Below, piece by piece: positions 5,646-13,405 of a DNA stretch of 13,417 bases; the first letter of the stretch is position 1; the number at the start of each line of letters is the position of its first letter. The notes under the pieces were generated by a model that was given only the letters and a program-made list of their open reading frames with translations, was not told where the DNA came from and made no database searches. The translations under genes and the position numbers were made by a program. The DNA is taken from assembly GCA_947599995.1 (NCBI GenBank), contig CANQFW010000035.1:1-13417 (forward strand), in the 5' to 3' direction. Origin of the DNA: an uncultured Clostridia bacterium. Its GTDB lineage: Bacteria; Bacillota; Clostridia; TANB77; CAG-508.

Positions 5646-6704
5646 ATGAATGAAAGAATAAAAGCACTAAGACACAAAATGGCAGGGTTAGATCTTCAAG
5701 GAATGATTATATCTAATCCAATAAATGTAAAATATTTAACAGGAATAGATGCAGAGGGAATACTATTATTAACAAGAAAAGAAAATATTTATGTAACAGA
5801 TGCAAGATATACAGAACATGTAACAAGTACGTTAACACCATTTGACGAAATAGTTGTGGATGATCAAAAAAACATATCAAAAGAAGATTATGAGAATTAT
5901 TTTCTATTTTGTGAGAATGTAGGATTTGAAGAAGACTATGTAACATATGCTGTATATAAAGAATATATGCATAAATATAAAATAAATAACTTTGTTGAGG
6001 CTACAAAGTTATTAGAGTCATTAAGGATGATAAAAGATGAAGAAGAATTAAAAAATATAAAAAAAGCATGTGAAATAACTGATAAATGTTTTGAATTTTT
6101 GCTTGAATTTATAAAACCAGGAATGACAGAAAAGCAAATTGCAAGAAAAATTCATGATTTTTACATGGATAATGCAGAAGGAGAGTCGTTTGAAACTATA
6201 GTTGCATCAGGGGAAAACTCATCGAAACCACATGCTATACCTACAGATAGAAAAATTAAAGAAAAAGATATTATTTTAATAGATATGGGATGTAAGGTAA
6301 AAGGTTATTGTTCCGATATGACAAGAACCATATTTGTAGGTGAGCCTGTAAAGGAACAATTAGAGATTTATAATCTTGTTTTAGAAAGCCAGAAAAGAGT
6401 ATTAAATGAAATAAGGGATGGTCAAAACATCAAAAATCTTGCAAAAATTGTAGAAAACGATTTTTCTGACAAAGGTTATACATTAATACATAGCTTGGGA
6501 CATGGAGTGGGGCTAGATATCCATGAAAAGCCATTTATAAACATGAAAAATGATAATACAATTAAAGAAAACATGGTTATAACAAACGAACCAGGTATAT
6601 ATTTAACTCAAAATTTTGGAGTCAGGATAGAAGATACAGTTTTAGTAACAAAGCATGGAGCAATAACCTTGACAGAATCAGGTAAAGAGTGTATAATAAT
6701 TTGA
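5646..6704 (+). CDS. Xaa-Pro aminopeptidase / M24 family metallopeptidase
   Basis: Cytosolic dinuclear metal peptidase that removes N-terminal residues ahead of proline. An N-terminal creatinase-like domain (about residues 1-125) is followed by the pita-bread M24 domain. All five metal ligands can be placed: Asp213 and Asp224 (LIDMGCKVKGYCSDMTRT), His286 (HSLGHGVGLDIHE), Glu315 (TNEPGIYL) and Glu329 (VRIEDTVLVT). The 352-residue length is typical of the short Firmicutes PepP/YqhT type. AGAGGG (5634-5639) precedes the start, and the previous gene ends 17 bases upstream. The pepP-efp order is conserved in many Firmicutes. It links proline-peptide turnover with EF-P, which relieves stalling at polyproline; that functional link is suggestive only. 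Confidence 0.93.
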   Translation: MNERIKALRHKMAGLDLQGMIISNPINVKYLTGIDAEGILLLTRKENIYVTDARYTEHVTSTLTPFDEIVVDDQKNISKEDYENYFLFCENVGFEEDYVTYAVYKEYMHKYKINNFVEATKLLESLRMIKDEEELKNIKKACEITDKCFEFLLEFIKPGMTEKQIARKIHDFYMDNAEGESFETIVASGENSSKPHAIPTDRKIKEKDIILIDMGCKVKGYCSDMTRTIFVGEPVKEQLEIYNLVLESQKRVLNEIRDGQNIKNLAKIVENDFSDKGYTLIHSLGHGVGLDIHEKPFINMKNDNTIKENMVITNEPGIYLTQNFGVRIEDTVLVTKHGAITLTESGKECIII

Positions 6705-6762
6705 GTTTAAAAAAATAATATGTAAATTTGAAAACTTGATAATTTGAAAGGAGAAATAATTT

Positions 6763-7329
6763 ATGGCAGCAGTTTATTCAGCAGGAGATTTTAGAAATGG
6801 AACAACATTTGAAATGGAAGGAAATGTATTTAGAGTAGTAGAATTTCAACATGTAAAACCAGGAAAGGGATCAGCATTTGTTAGAACAAAATTAAAGAAC
6901 GTAATAACAGGAGCAGTTCTAGAAAGAACATTTAATCCATCGGATAAATATCCAGGAGCAGAAATTGAAAAGAAGGAAATGCAATATCTATATAACGATG
7001 GGGATTTATACTACTTTATGGATAATGAAACATATGACCAAATGCCTATAAATAAAGAGCAATTGGGAGATTGCCTAAAATACTTAAAAGAAAATATGGA
7101 AGTTAAAATATTATCTTATAAAGGAAAAGTATTTGCAGTAGAACCACCAATATTTGTTGAGTTAGAAGTTACATACACTGAACCAGGATTTGCAGGAAAT
7201 ACAACTACAACATCTGGAAAGCCTGCAACATTAGAAACAGGATTAGAACTTCAAGTTCCTATGTTTGTAAATATAGGTGATATTTTAAGAATAGATACAC
7301 GTACATGCGAATATATGGAAAGAGTTTAG
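6763..7329 (+). CDS. efp: translation elongation factor P
   Basis: EF-P binds the ribosome between P and E sites and rescues peptide-bond formation at polyproline stretches. The 188 residues show the three-domain layout: the N-terminal KOW-like domain with VKPGKGSAFVRTKLKN (Lys35 at the loop tip, equivalent to E. coli Lys34), a middle OB domain, and a C-terminal OB domain with EPGFAGNTTTTSGKPATLETGL and PMFVNIGDILRIDTRTCEYMERV. In Bacillus the tip lysine carries 5-aminopentanol; the HVKPGKGSAFVR context here is very close to the Bacillus loop. AAAGGAG (6747-6753) is 9 bases before the ATG. The 58-base gap after the peptidase has no terminator or clear promoter, so it is probably in the same transcript. 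Confidence 0.98.
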   Translation: MAAVYSAGDFRNGTTFEMEGNVFRVVEFQHVKPGKGSAFVRTKLKNVITGAVLERTFNPSDKYPGAEIEKKEMQYLYNDGDLYYFMDNETYDQMPINKEQLGDCLKYLKENMEVKILSYKGKVFAVEPPIFVELEVTYTEPGFAGNTTTTSGKPATLETGLELQVPMFVNIGDILRIDTRTCEYMERV

Positions 7330-7344
7330 AAAGGATATTTTTTA

Positions 7345-7803
7345 ATGCATAGTGATTTAAAAAAAGAAATGGAGATTTTCTATAAAGAGATAGAGAAAAT
7401 TGTAAAAGACAAAAAAGAACAAGAATATATAAAAGAAAAATTCTTAGATTTTATAGAAAATGCTATAGATGCTATGATGAAGGAAATAGATGATAGGGAA
7501 GACAAACTTGAAGAACTATCAAGAAAATCAGACCTTCTAGAAAGCAATATGATGGAGTTGCAAGATAAAGTAAACTATATAACCAATGAACTTTATGAAG
7601 ACGAAGAAGATGATGATTTCGAAATTATCTGCCCATATTGTAACTTTGAGTTTCAGGCAGATATAGGTGAAGATATTCAAGAAATTAGGTGCCCAGAATG
7701 TGAAAATATTATTGAGCTTGATTGGAATGGAAATAGTAATGAAGAAGATAATAATGGAGGATGCTGCGGAGGCGGATGTTCTCATTGTAAAGGGTGCGAG
7801 TAA
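7345..7803 (+). CDS. CD1247-type zinc-ribbon protein with Cys-rich tail
   Basis: Protein of 152 residues of the small family found after efp in many clostridia, often labelled CD1247 N-terminal domain-containing or wrongly AraC-like. The first about 85 residues form a charged, heptad-like helical region, likely a coiled coil. An acidic linker (EDEEDDD) leads to a zinc ribbon: CPYC at 96-99 and CPEC at 116-119. A second cysteine cluster closes the protein, GGCCGGGCSHCKGC, with Cys140, 141, 145, 148 and 151 plus His147. AAAGGA (7330-7335) is 9 bases ahead of ATG 7345, overlapping the end of efp. No function is known; a metal-binding scaffold or regulator is inference. It is the last gene of the operon, though no clear terminator follows. 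Confidence 0.8.
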   Translation: MHSDLKKEMEIFYKEIEKIVKDKKEQEYIKEKFLDFIENAIDAMMKEIDDREDKLEELSRKSDLLESNMMELQDKVNYITNELYEDEEDDDFEIICPYCNFEFQADIGEDIQEIRCPECENIIELDWNGNSNEEDNNGGCCGGGCSHCKGCE

Positions 7804-7835
7804 AATTTAATCTACACATAAAATTCACTTTTCTA

Positions 7836-7864
7836 TTGAAATTTTAATAATATAAGTATATAAT
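7836..7864 (+). promoter_or_regulatory. sigma-A promoter of murC
   Basis: TTGAAA (7836-7841), a 17-base spacer and a perfect TATAAT (7859-7864) lie 41 bases upstream of the murC ATG. The -35 is again embedded in CTATTGA. The predicted start site is near 7871, giving a short leader. Confidence 0.85.
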
Positions 7865-7904
7865 TCATAATGGTGTTAAATATTACTTAAGGGAGTGGAT
7901 CAAA

Positions 7905-9284
7905 ATGCCAAATATAGATAGATTAAGAAAATACAAAAAAATACATATGTGTGGAATAGGCGGAGTAAGTATGAGTGGGCTTGCTGAAATACTTAAAAAT
8001 TGGGGATTTGAAGTAACAGGAAGTAACAATGTAGAAAATAAAGTTATAAAAAAACTTAGAGATTCTGGAATAAAAGTTACAATAGGCCATCATGCAGAAA
8101 ATGTAGTAGGAGCAGATGCTGTAGTGTATACAGCTGCAATAAGTCAAGACAATATTGAGCTTAAAACTGCAAGACTTTTGAATATTGAAACAATAGAAAG
8201 GTCAGATTTTTTAGGAGAAATTACAAGATGCTATGAAGACACAATTACAGTAGCAGGAACGCATGGGAAAAGTACAACAACATCAATGTTATCACTTTGC
8301 TTTTTAGAAGCTGATAAAGACCCTAGTATTCAAGTTGGAGCTGATTTAGCTCAAATTGACGGAAATTATAAAGTAGGGAAAAGTGAATATTTTATTTTAG
8401 AAGCATGCGAGTATGTAGAAAGCTTTTTAAAATTTTCACCAAAGTCAACTATTATACTAAATATAGACAATGACCATTTAGACTATTTTAAAAATTTTGA
8501 AAATATAAAAAAAGCATTTGAAAAATATATTAAATTACTTCCAGATGATGGTGTACTTGTTCTAAATGCAGATGATAAAAACTGCTTAGCACTTAAAGAT
8601 TGCACTAAAGCAAAGGTATATACCTATGGAATTGAAAATGAACAAGCAGATTTTACTGCTAAAAATATAAAATTTGATAATAATGGATTTGCATCATATG
8701 ACGCTTATAAAAAAGGTGAGTTCTTTGAAAAGATAAAACTTTCAGTTCCAGGAATTCATAATGTATTAAATAGCTTAAGCTGTATTGCAATATGCGATGC
8801 ATACGATTTAGAAAGTAGTAATGTAAAAAAAGCCTTAGAATCATTTAAAGGAGCAGGTCGTAGATTTGAATTTAAGGGAAAAGTAAATAATGCAAGCATT
8901 TATGATGATTACGGGCATCATCCAACGGAAATAATTGCTACAAGCAGAGCACTTTTAAATAAAAAATATAATAAATCTTGGGTTGTATTTCAACCACATA
9001 CTTATAGCAGAACAGCTTCACTTCTAGAAGATTTTGCTAAAGCATTAATTAATTTTGATAACATAATTGTTTTAGATATTTATGCAGCAAGAGAAAAAAA
9101 TACGTATGGAATTTCGTCTAATGATTTAGTTGAAAAAATAAAGACCATTGGCAAAGAAGCATTATATATGCCAGATTTTGAAGAATGTGTCGATTTTTTG
9201 AAGAAAAATGTTAAAGAAAATGATATTATATTAACTCAAGGAGCAGGTACAGTTACTGAAATTGGAGAGATGTTAATAAAATAG
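7905..9284 (+). CDS. murC: UDP-N-acetylmuramate--L-alanine ligase MurC
   Basis: Cytoplasmic ATP-dependent Mur ligase that adds L-alanine to UDP-MurNAc in peptidoglycan precursor synthesis. The 459-residue sequence has the N-terminal UDP-binding loop HMCGIGGVSMSGLAEIL (about 14-30), the ATP P-loop VAGTHGKSTTTSM (116-128), the central domain Glu169 and NIDNDHLDYF (186-195), PGIHNVLN (282-289), and the C-terminal GAGRRFEF and DDYGHHPTEI (316-343). The HHPTE motif and HMCGIGG loop separate MurC from MurD, MurE and MurF. AAGGGAG (7889-7895) is 9 bases before ATG 7905. It is flanked by its own promoter and terminator, so it is monocistronic here, outside any dcw cluster. Confidence 0.98.
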   Translation: MPNIDRLRKYKKIHMCGIGGVSMSGLAEILKNWGFEVTGSNNVENKVIKKLRDSGIKVTIGHHAENVVGADAVVYTAAISQDNIELKTARLLNIETIERSDFLGEITRCYEDTITVAGTHGKSTTTSMLSLCFLEADKDPSIQVGADLAQIDGNYKVGKSEYFILEACEYVESFLKFSPKSTIILNIDNDHLDYFKNFENIKKAFEKYIKLLPDDGVLVLNADDKNCLALKDCTKAKVYTYGIENEQADFTAKNIKFDNNGFASYDAYKKGEFFEKIKLSVPGIHNVLNSLSCIAICDAYDLESSNVKKALESFKGAGRRFEFKGKVNNASIYDDYGHHPTEIIATSRALLNKKYNKSWVVFQPHTYSRTASLLEDFAKALINFDNIIVLDIYAAREKNTYGISSNDLVEKIKTIGKEALYMPDFEECVDFLKKNVKENDIILTQGAGTVTEIGEMLIK

Positions 9285-9296
9285 TCATAAATTATG

Positions 9297-9322
9297 AGCT
9301 ACACGAAATGTAGCTTTTTTTT
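9297..9322 (+). terminator. rho-independent terminator of murC
   Basis: AGCTACA (9297-9303) pairs perfectly with TGTAGCT (9309-9315), loop CGAAA, followed by an eight-T run through 9322. It lies 12 bases after the murC stop. Confidence 0.92.
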
Positions 9323-9338
9323 ACTCTAGGAAAGTCAT
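9322..9338 (+). repeat. copy 2 of intergenic motif TACTCTAGGAAAGTCAT
   Basis: It starts at the last T of the murC terminator and matches the stretch at 3064-3080 at 15 of 17 positions. The core TAGGAAA also occurs at 2927-2933 and 13195-13201, each within about 10 bases of a terminator-like hairpin. Function unknown. Confidence 0.4.
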
Positions 9339-9341
9339 CGT

Positions 9342-9371
9342 TTGTAAAATTATGTTAATATAAAATATAAA
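9342..9371 (+). promoter_or_regulatory. probable promoter of rnr
   Basis: TTGTAA (9342-9347), an 18-base spacer and TATAAA (9366-9371) lie in the 161-base gap between murC and rnr. Several other AT-rich -10-like sites overlap, so the exact promoter is uncertain, but the murC terminator upstream requires a promoter in this gap. Confidence 0.45.
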
Positions 9372-9413
9372 TGTATGAGAATGTAAAATAAATGTTTAAT
9401 AATAGGGCAAAAT

Positions 9414-9446
9414 ATGAATACTAATAATAAGGAGAAATTTGATTAA
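9414..9446 (+). CDS. possible 10-codon leader peptide coupled to rnr
   Basis: ATG 9414 opens MNTNNKEKFD and stops at TAA 9444-9446, whose last A is the first base of the rnr ATG (TAATG overlap). AGGG (9404-9407) is placed 6 bases upstream as a possible ribosome binding site, and the rnr Shine-Dalgarno AAGGAG (9429-9434) lies inside this ORF. That layout would couple rnr translation to the leader. At this length, chance is a real alternative. Confidence 0.35.
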   Translation: MNTNNKEKFD

Positions 9447-11563
9447 TGGAAGAAAAAAAGAAGGTAATTATAGATTTTATGAATGAGCAAGGTTATGTTC
9501 CAATGAAAGCGAAGGGAATAGCTTATGTTTTAGGTGTGAAAAAACAAGAATATAATGAATTTCAAAATTTTTTAACAGAATTAGAAGATGAATATAAAAT
9601 TGTAAAAAATAAAAAGGGTAAATACAGATTAAATGATGAAAATTTTATGGAAGGAACATATAGAAAAAATTCAAAAGGTTTTGGGTTTGTAAAAATAGAA
9701 AATGAAGAAGATGAAATATATGTTTCAAAAGAAAACTCAATGAATGCTTTAAATGGCGATAAGGTAATTGTGAAAATTTTACAGGAAAAAGAAAAAGGTA
9801 AAAGTATGGAGGGCAAAATTGTAAAAATAAGAATTCACGAAAAAGACACTGTTGTTGGTACATTTCAAAATAACAAAAATTTTGGATTTGTAGTGCCAGA
9901 TGATAAATCATTTGGAACAGATATATTCATCTCGAAAAATAATTTTGGTAAAGCAAGAAATAATCATAAGGTTCTTGTAAAAATTATAAAATATCCTGAA
10001 AAAGGCAAAAATGCTGAAGGAAAGGTAATAGAGGTTATAGGTGGAGTAAATGAAGCTGGAGTAGATATGTTGTCGCTTATAAAAGAATACAGTTTACCTT
10101 CTAAATTTCCTGATGAAGTTATAAAAGAAGCAAAAGCTAAGGGAAATAAAATAAATCCAAAACATATAAAAAATAGAGTTGATTTAAGGGATAATATAAT
10201 TTTTACAATAGATGGAGAAGATGCAAAAGATTTGGATGATGCAGTAAGAGTTGAAAGACTTGAAAATGGAAATTATATTTTAGATGTGCACATTGCAGAT
10301 GTATCACATTATGTAGCTCAAGATTCTTTGCTAGATAAGGAAGCATATATAAGAGGAACAAGTATATACATGCTTGGTAGAGTAATTCCAATGCTTCCAA
10401 GGGAACTTTCAAATGGTATATGTAGTTTAAATGAAGAAGAAGATAGATTTACCTTAAGTTGTTCAATGGAAATAAATCCGAAAGGAGAGGTTGTAGATTC
10501 TAGAGTCTATAAAGCTATTATAAAAGTTACTAAGAGAATGGATTATAAAACAGTTCAAAAAATAATCGAGAGGTCAGATAAGAATGTATTAAAAGAATAT
10601 GAACAATATATAGATGAGTTTGACAAAATGAAGGAACTTGCAGAAATTTTAAAACAAAGAAGATTAAATCAAGGATATCTTAATCTTGATATACCGGAAA
10701 GCAAGATAGAATTAGATATTGACGGATGGGCAATAGATGTAAAGAAATATGAGACCAGCTTTAGTAATGAAATAATTGAACAATTCATGTTAACTGCTAA
10801 TGAAACAATTGCGGAAAAATTTTATTGGCTAGAAGCACCTTTTATATACCGTGTGCATGAAAATCCAGACATGGACAAGGTGCAAGAAGCAAATAAATTT
10901 TTATATAATTTAAAACTAAAAATAAAAGCAAATAAAGACAGCATTCATCCTAAAGCATTTGCACAAGTCTTAGATGAAGTAAGGGGAAAGCCAGAAGAAA
11001 AAGTTGTTTCAAATTTGTTACTTCGTACATTAAAGCTTGCACGATATGAAGACAAAAATAGTGGACACTTTGGAATTGCAAGTAAATATTATTGCCATTT
11101 CACATCTCCAATAAGAAGATACCCAGATTTGTTCATTCATAGAATAATTTCAGAGTATTTAGATAAAAACTATAATGTGTCTAATGACTTTATTAGCGAG
11201 GAAAAGTTAAGAGCAAAAAAAGCGGCAGAAAATTCATCTGAAAGAGAAAAAGTCGCAACATTGGTAGAAAGAGAAGCCGAAAAAATTAAAAAGGCAGAAT
11301 ATATGGAAAAACACATTGGTGAAGAATATAGTGGAATTGTATCTGGAATTACAAGTTTTGGAATGTTTGTTGAACTGGAAAATACGGTTGAAGGCTTAGT
11401 TAGATTTGATGATCTAGGTGATGAATATTTCATACTTGATGAAGACAGAAAAAGACTAATTGGAGAGCATACCAAAAAAACGTATAATATCGGTGATAGA
11501 GTTAGAATTAAAGTTAAAAATAGCAGTAAGATTTTAAGACAAATTGATTTTCAAATTACCTAG
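9446..11563 (+). CDS. rnr: ribonuclease R
   Basis: Processive 3'-5' exoribonuclease of the RNB family that degrades structured RNA and takes part in rRNA and tmRNA quality control. The 705 residues contain an N-terminal winged-helix region (about 1-63), two cold-shock RNA-binding domains (about 68-128 and 135-197, with KGFGFVK and KNFGFVV), and the RNB catalytic domain starting near 243. Its metal-binding motif is IDGEDAKDLDDAV (Asp256, Asp262, Asp264, Asp265), and HFTSPIRRYPDLFIHR is near 551-566. A C-terminal S1 domain (about 625-703, YSGIVSGITSFGMFVELEN) follows. No long Lys-rich tail follows S1. AAGGAG (9429-9434) is 11 bases before ATG 9446. Many Firmicutes have secG before and smpB after rnr; neither is here. 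Confidence 0.97.
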   Translation: MEEKKKVIIDFMNEQGYVPMKAKGIAYVLGVKKQEYNEFQNFLTELEDEYKIVKNKKGKYRLNDENFMEGTYRKNSKGFGFVKIENEEDEIYVSKENSMNALNGDKVIVKILQEKEKGKSMEGKIVKIRIHEKDTVVGTFQNNKNFGFVVPDDKSFGTDIFISKNNFGKARNNHKVLVKIIKYPEKGKNAEGKVIEVIGGVNEAGVDMLSLIKEYSLPSKFPDEVIKEAKAKGNKINPKHIKNRVDLRDNIIFTIDGEDAKDLDDAVRVERLENGNYILDVHIADVSHYVAQDSLLDKEAYIRGTSIYMLGRVIPMLPRELSNGICSLNEEEDRFTLSCSMEINPKGEVVDSRVYKAIIKVTKRMDYKTVQKIIERSDKNVLKEYEQYIDEFDKMKELAEILKQRRLNQGYLNLDIPESKIELDIDGWAIDVKKYETSFSNEIIEQFMLTANETIAEKFYWLEAPFIYRVHENPDMDKVQEANKFLYNLKLKIKANKDSIHPKAFAQVLDEVRGKPEEKVVSNLLLRTLKLARYEDKNSGHFGIASKYYCHFTSPIRRYPDLFIHRIISEYLDKNYNVSNDFISEEKLRAKKAAENSSEREKVATLVEREAEKIKKAEYMEKHIGEEYSGIVSGITSFGMFVELENTVEGLVRFDDLGDEYFILDEDRKRLIGEHTKKTYNIGDRVRIKVKNSSKILRQIDFQIT

Positions 11564-11592
11564 CTTGAATTTTAAAAAAAATAAAAAAACTA

Positions 11593-11622
11593 TTGAATAA
11601 TGCCCGATAAATGTGATATAAT
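11593..11622 (+). promoter_or_regulatory. extended -10 promoter of pyk
   Basis: TTGAAT (11593-11598), 18-base spacer, then TGATATAAT (11614-11622), a perfect extended -10. The -35 is again preceded by CTA (CTATTGA). With AAAGGAGG at 11641-11648 this predicts strong expression. No convincing terminator separates rnr from this promoter. Confidence 0.85.
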
Positions 11623-11660
11623 ACCAAAAGTCGTAAATTTAAAGGAGGAATAAATAAAAA

Positions 11661-13094
11661 ATGAAAGCTTTAAGAAAAACAAAAATCGTAGGAACAATAG
11701 GACCAGCAAGTGAGAACAAATTAGAAGAATTATTTGAAGCAGGATTAAACGTATGTAGAATTAACTATTCACATGGAAGTTGGGATGAACAACAAGAAAA
11801 ATCTGAAACAATAATAAGATTAAGAGAAGAATTAGATTTACCAATCCCAATGCTTCTAGATATGAAAGGACCAGAGATAAGAACAGGAATGCTATACACA
11901 GGAAAAAATAAAAAAATAGATTTAAAAGATGGTCAAAAATTCACATTAGTTAATGATGATATCGAAGGAAATGAAGAAAAAGTATCTGTAACATATAAAG
12001 AATTATACAAAGATGTTAAACCAGGAACTAAAATATTAATAGACGACGGCGCAATAGAATTAAGAGTTGACGAAGTTGTTGGTAAAGACATAGTAACAAC
12101 AGTAGTCCATGGAAATGGTTTAGGAAGTAGAAAAACTATGAACCTACCTGGAACAATAATAAGACTACCAGGTTTAGCTGAAAAAGATATAGCAGATTTA
12201 AAAACTGCATGTGAACATGATTACGATTTCGTTGCAATATCTTTTGCAAGAAATGTAGATGATATAATTCAAGTTAGAAAAATATTAGATGAAAATGGTG
12301 GAAAAGACATAAAAATTATCACAAAAATTGAAAACATTGAAGGGTTAAACAATATGGATGCTATAGTAGATATGGCAGATTCTCAGATGATAGCACGTGG
12401 AGACATGGCTACTGAAACAGACTTTACTGAGCCACCAGTTATGCAAAAGAAATTAATAAAAATGTCAAATAAATTAAATAAACCAGTTATAACAGCTACA
12501 CAAATGTTAGAGTCAATGACTCATCAGCCATTACCAACAAGAGCTGAAGCATCAGATGTTGCAAATGCTGTATATGACAGAACAAGTGCTGTTATGCTTT
12601 CAGGAGAATGCGCACAAGGAGATTATCCAGTTGAATGTGTTAAAACAATGGTTAAAATTGCAAATCGTGTTGAACCTGAAATCAATTACTGGAAAAAATT
12701 TGATGAAAATGAAAATATAGATTTAAGTAATTTCAAAGTACAAGTTGCATATTCAGCTTGTGTATCTGCAAAGAATATGAAAGCTGACGCAATAGTTTGC
12801 TATACAAATTCAGGAGACTCAGCAAGGGTTTTAGCAGGACTTGGAGCAGGATGCCCAATTCTAGCTATAACTGATAATAAAAGAACTTTCCGTCAATTAG
12901 CATTAGCTTGGAATGTAACACCAATATATGTTAAATCTGAAGAAAATGTGGACAAAACAGTTGAAGCTGGACTTAAAAAATTACAAGATAAAGGAATTTT
13001 AGAAAGCGGAGATACAGTAGTAATTTCAGGAGGATCTAAACTATTATTTGATAAAACACAAAGTAAAATTCTTGGAGGAATTTTAAAAATTTAG
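11661..13094 (+). CDS. pyk: pyruvate kinase
   Basis: Final ATP-forming step of glycolysis (PEP + ADP to pyruvate + ATP). The 477-residue sequence has the KTKIVGTIGPAS start, DMKGPEIRTG (67-76), ITKIENIEG with Lys222 and Glu224, ARGD with Asp248, and ITATQMLESM with Thr280, so the catalytic residues are present. Glu72 of KGPEIR is the residue associated with K+-dependent enzymes. The loop after ARGD is unusual: MATETDFTEPPVMQ replaces the usual LGVEIPxExVPxxQ at equal length, and GECAQGDYPVE replaces GETAxGxYP. The protein ends after the normal C-terminal domain (GGSKLLFDKTQSKILGGILKI-like end), without the extra PEP-utiliser domain of Bacillus Pyk. The B domain sits at about 77-168. It is monocistronic by its own promoter and a downstream hairpin. 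Confidence 0.97.
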   Translation: MKALRKTKIVGTIGPASENKLEELFEAGLNVCRINYSHGSWDEQQEKSETIIRLREELDLPIPMLLDMKGPEIRTGMLYTGKNKKIDLKDGQKFTLVNDDIEGNEEKVSVTYKELYKDVKPGTKILIDDGAIELRVDEVVGKDIVTTVVHGNGLGSRKTMNLPGTIIRLPGLAEKDIADLKTACEHDYDFVAISFARNVDDIIQVRKILDENGGKDIKIITKIENIEGLNNMDAIVDMADSQMIARGDMATETDFTEPPVMQKKLIKMSNKLNKPVITATQMLESMTHQPLPTRAEASDVANAVYDRTSAVMLSGECAQGDYPVECVKTMVKIANRVEPEINYWKKFDENENIDLSNFKVQVAYSACVSAKNMKADAIVCYTNSGDSARVLAGLGAGCPILAITDNKRTFRQLALAWNVTPIYVKSEENVDKTVEAGLKKLQDKGILESGDTVVISGGSKLLFDKTQSKILGGILKI

Positions 13095-13135
13095 TATATA
13101 AAACAATATAATTTTAAATTATAACATAACTTATT

Positions 13136-13186
13136 ATATAAGTTCTCAAAAGATCATAATTAATGTTGACTTTTGGGAGCTTATAT
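13136..13186 (+). terminator. long hairpin after pyk, possible terminator
   Basis: A 17-bp stem (13136-13152 with 13170-13186) contains two G-U pairs and a 17-base loop. The core is AAGTTCTCAAAAG / CTTTTGGGAGCTT. There is no clean U tract afterwards, only TTATATT, so it is either a weak terminator, an mRNA 3' stabiliser or a structured element. It starts about 41 bases after the pyk stop. Confidence 0.55.
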
Positions 13187-13228
13187 TTATATTCTAGGAA
13201 ATTTTTTAAAAAAATGTACAAAAACTTG

Positions 13229-13257
13229 TTGCAAAACTGTTATCTTTAAAATATAAT
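13229..13257 (+). promoter_or_regulatory. sigma-A promoter of the 25-codon gene
   Basis: TTGCAA (13229-13234), 17-base spacer and perfect TATAAT (13252-13257). The predicted transcript starts near 13264 and would end at the terminator at 13379-13405, about 140 nt. Confidence 0.78.
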
Positions 13258-13291
13258 ATAAAAAATAAGCAATGAAAGGATGGAATCCGAC

Positions 13292-13369
13292 ATGAGCAAA
13301 AAAGAAGATGCAATTCTAAAATTAAAAAAATATAACCAAGACCCGACTTTTTCAGTTAAAAATAAATAA
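13292..13369 (+). CDS. 25-residue basic microprotein, unknown function
   Basis: A 25-codon ORF, too short for ordinary gene callers. It begins MSKKEDAILKLKKYNQ and ends DPTFSVKNK: a Lys-rich, probably helical first half and a short polar tail with no hydrophobic membrane segment. AAAGGA (13275-13280) sits 11 bases before ATG 13292. The ORF fills most of a compact unit with its own promoter (13229-13257) and terminator (13379-13405). That complete set of signals is the main support. I recognise no family. The alternative is a small regulatory RNA of about 140 nt in which the ORF is incidental. Confidence 0.55.
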   Translation: MSKKEDAILKLKKYNQDPTFSVKNK

Positions 13370-13378
13370 AAAAATTTT

Positions 13379-13405
13379 AAAAGCTAGAAAAAAACTAGCT
13401 TTTTT
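13379..13405 (+). terminator. rho-independent terminator after the microprotein gene
   Basis: AAAAGCTAG (13379-13387) pairs perfectly with CTAGCTTTT (13395-13403), loop of seven As, T run through 13405. The A-rich 5' side could also make it work on the opposite strand. Confidence 0.92.

Noticed and set aside
6705..6762. Separate promoter for efp
   Set aside because: TTGAAA-like strings occur but no -10 at a useful distance before the ribosome binding site; read-through from the upstream operon is simpler.
7870..7890. Six-codon ORF ahead of murC
   Set aside because: It begins at about the predicted transcription start with no ribosome binding site; likely chance.
11545..11590. Terminator between rnr and pyk
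   Set aside because: TTCAA/TTGAA gives only a 5-bp stem with a long loop, followed by As rather than Ts.
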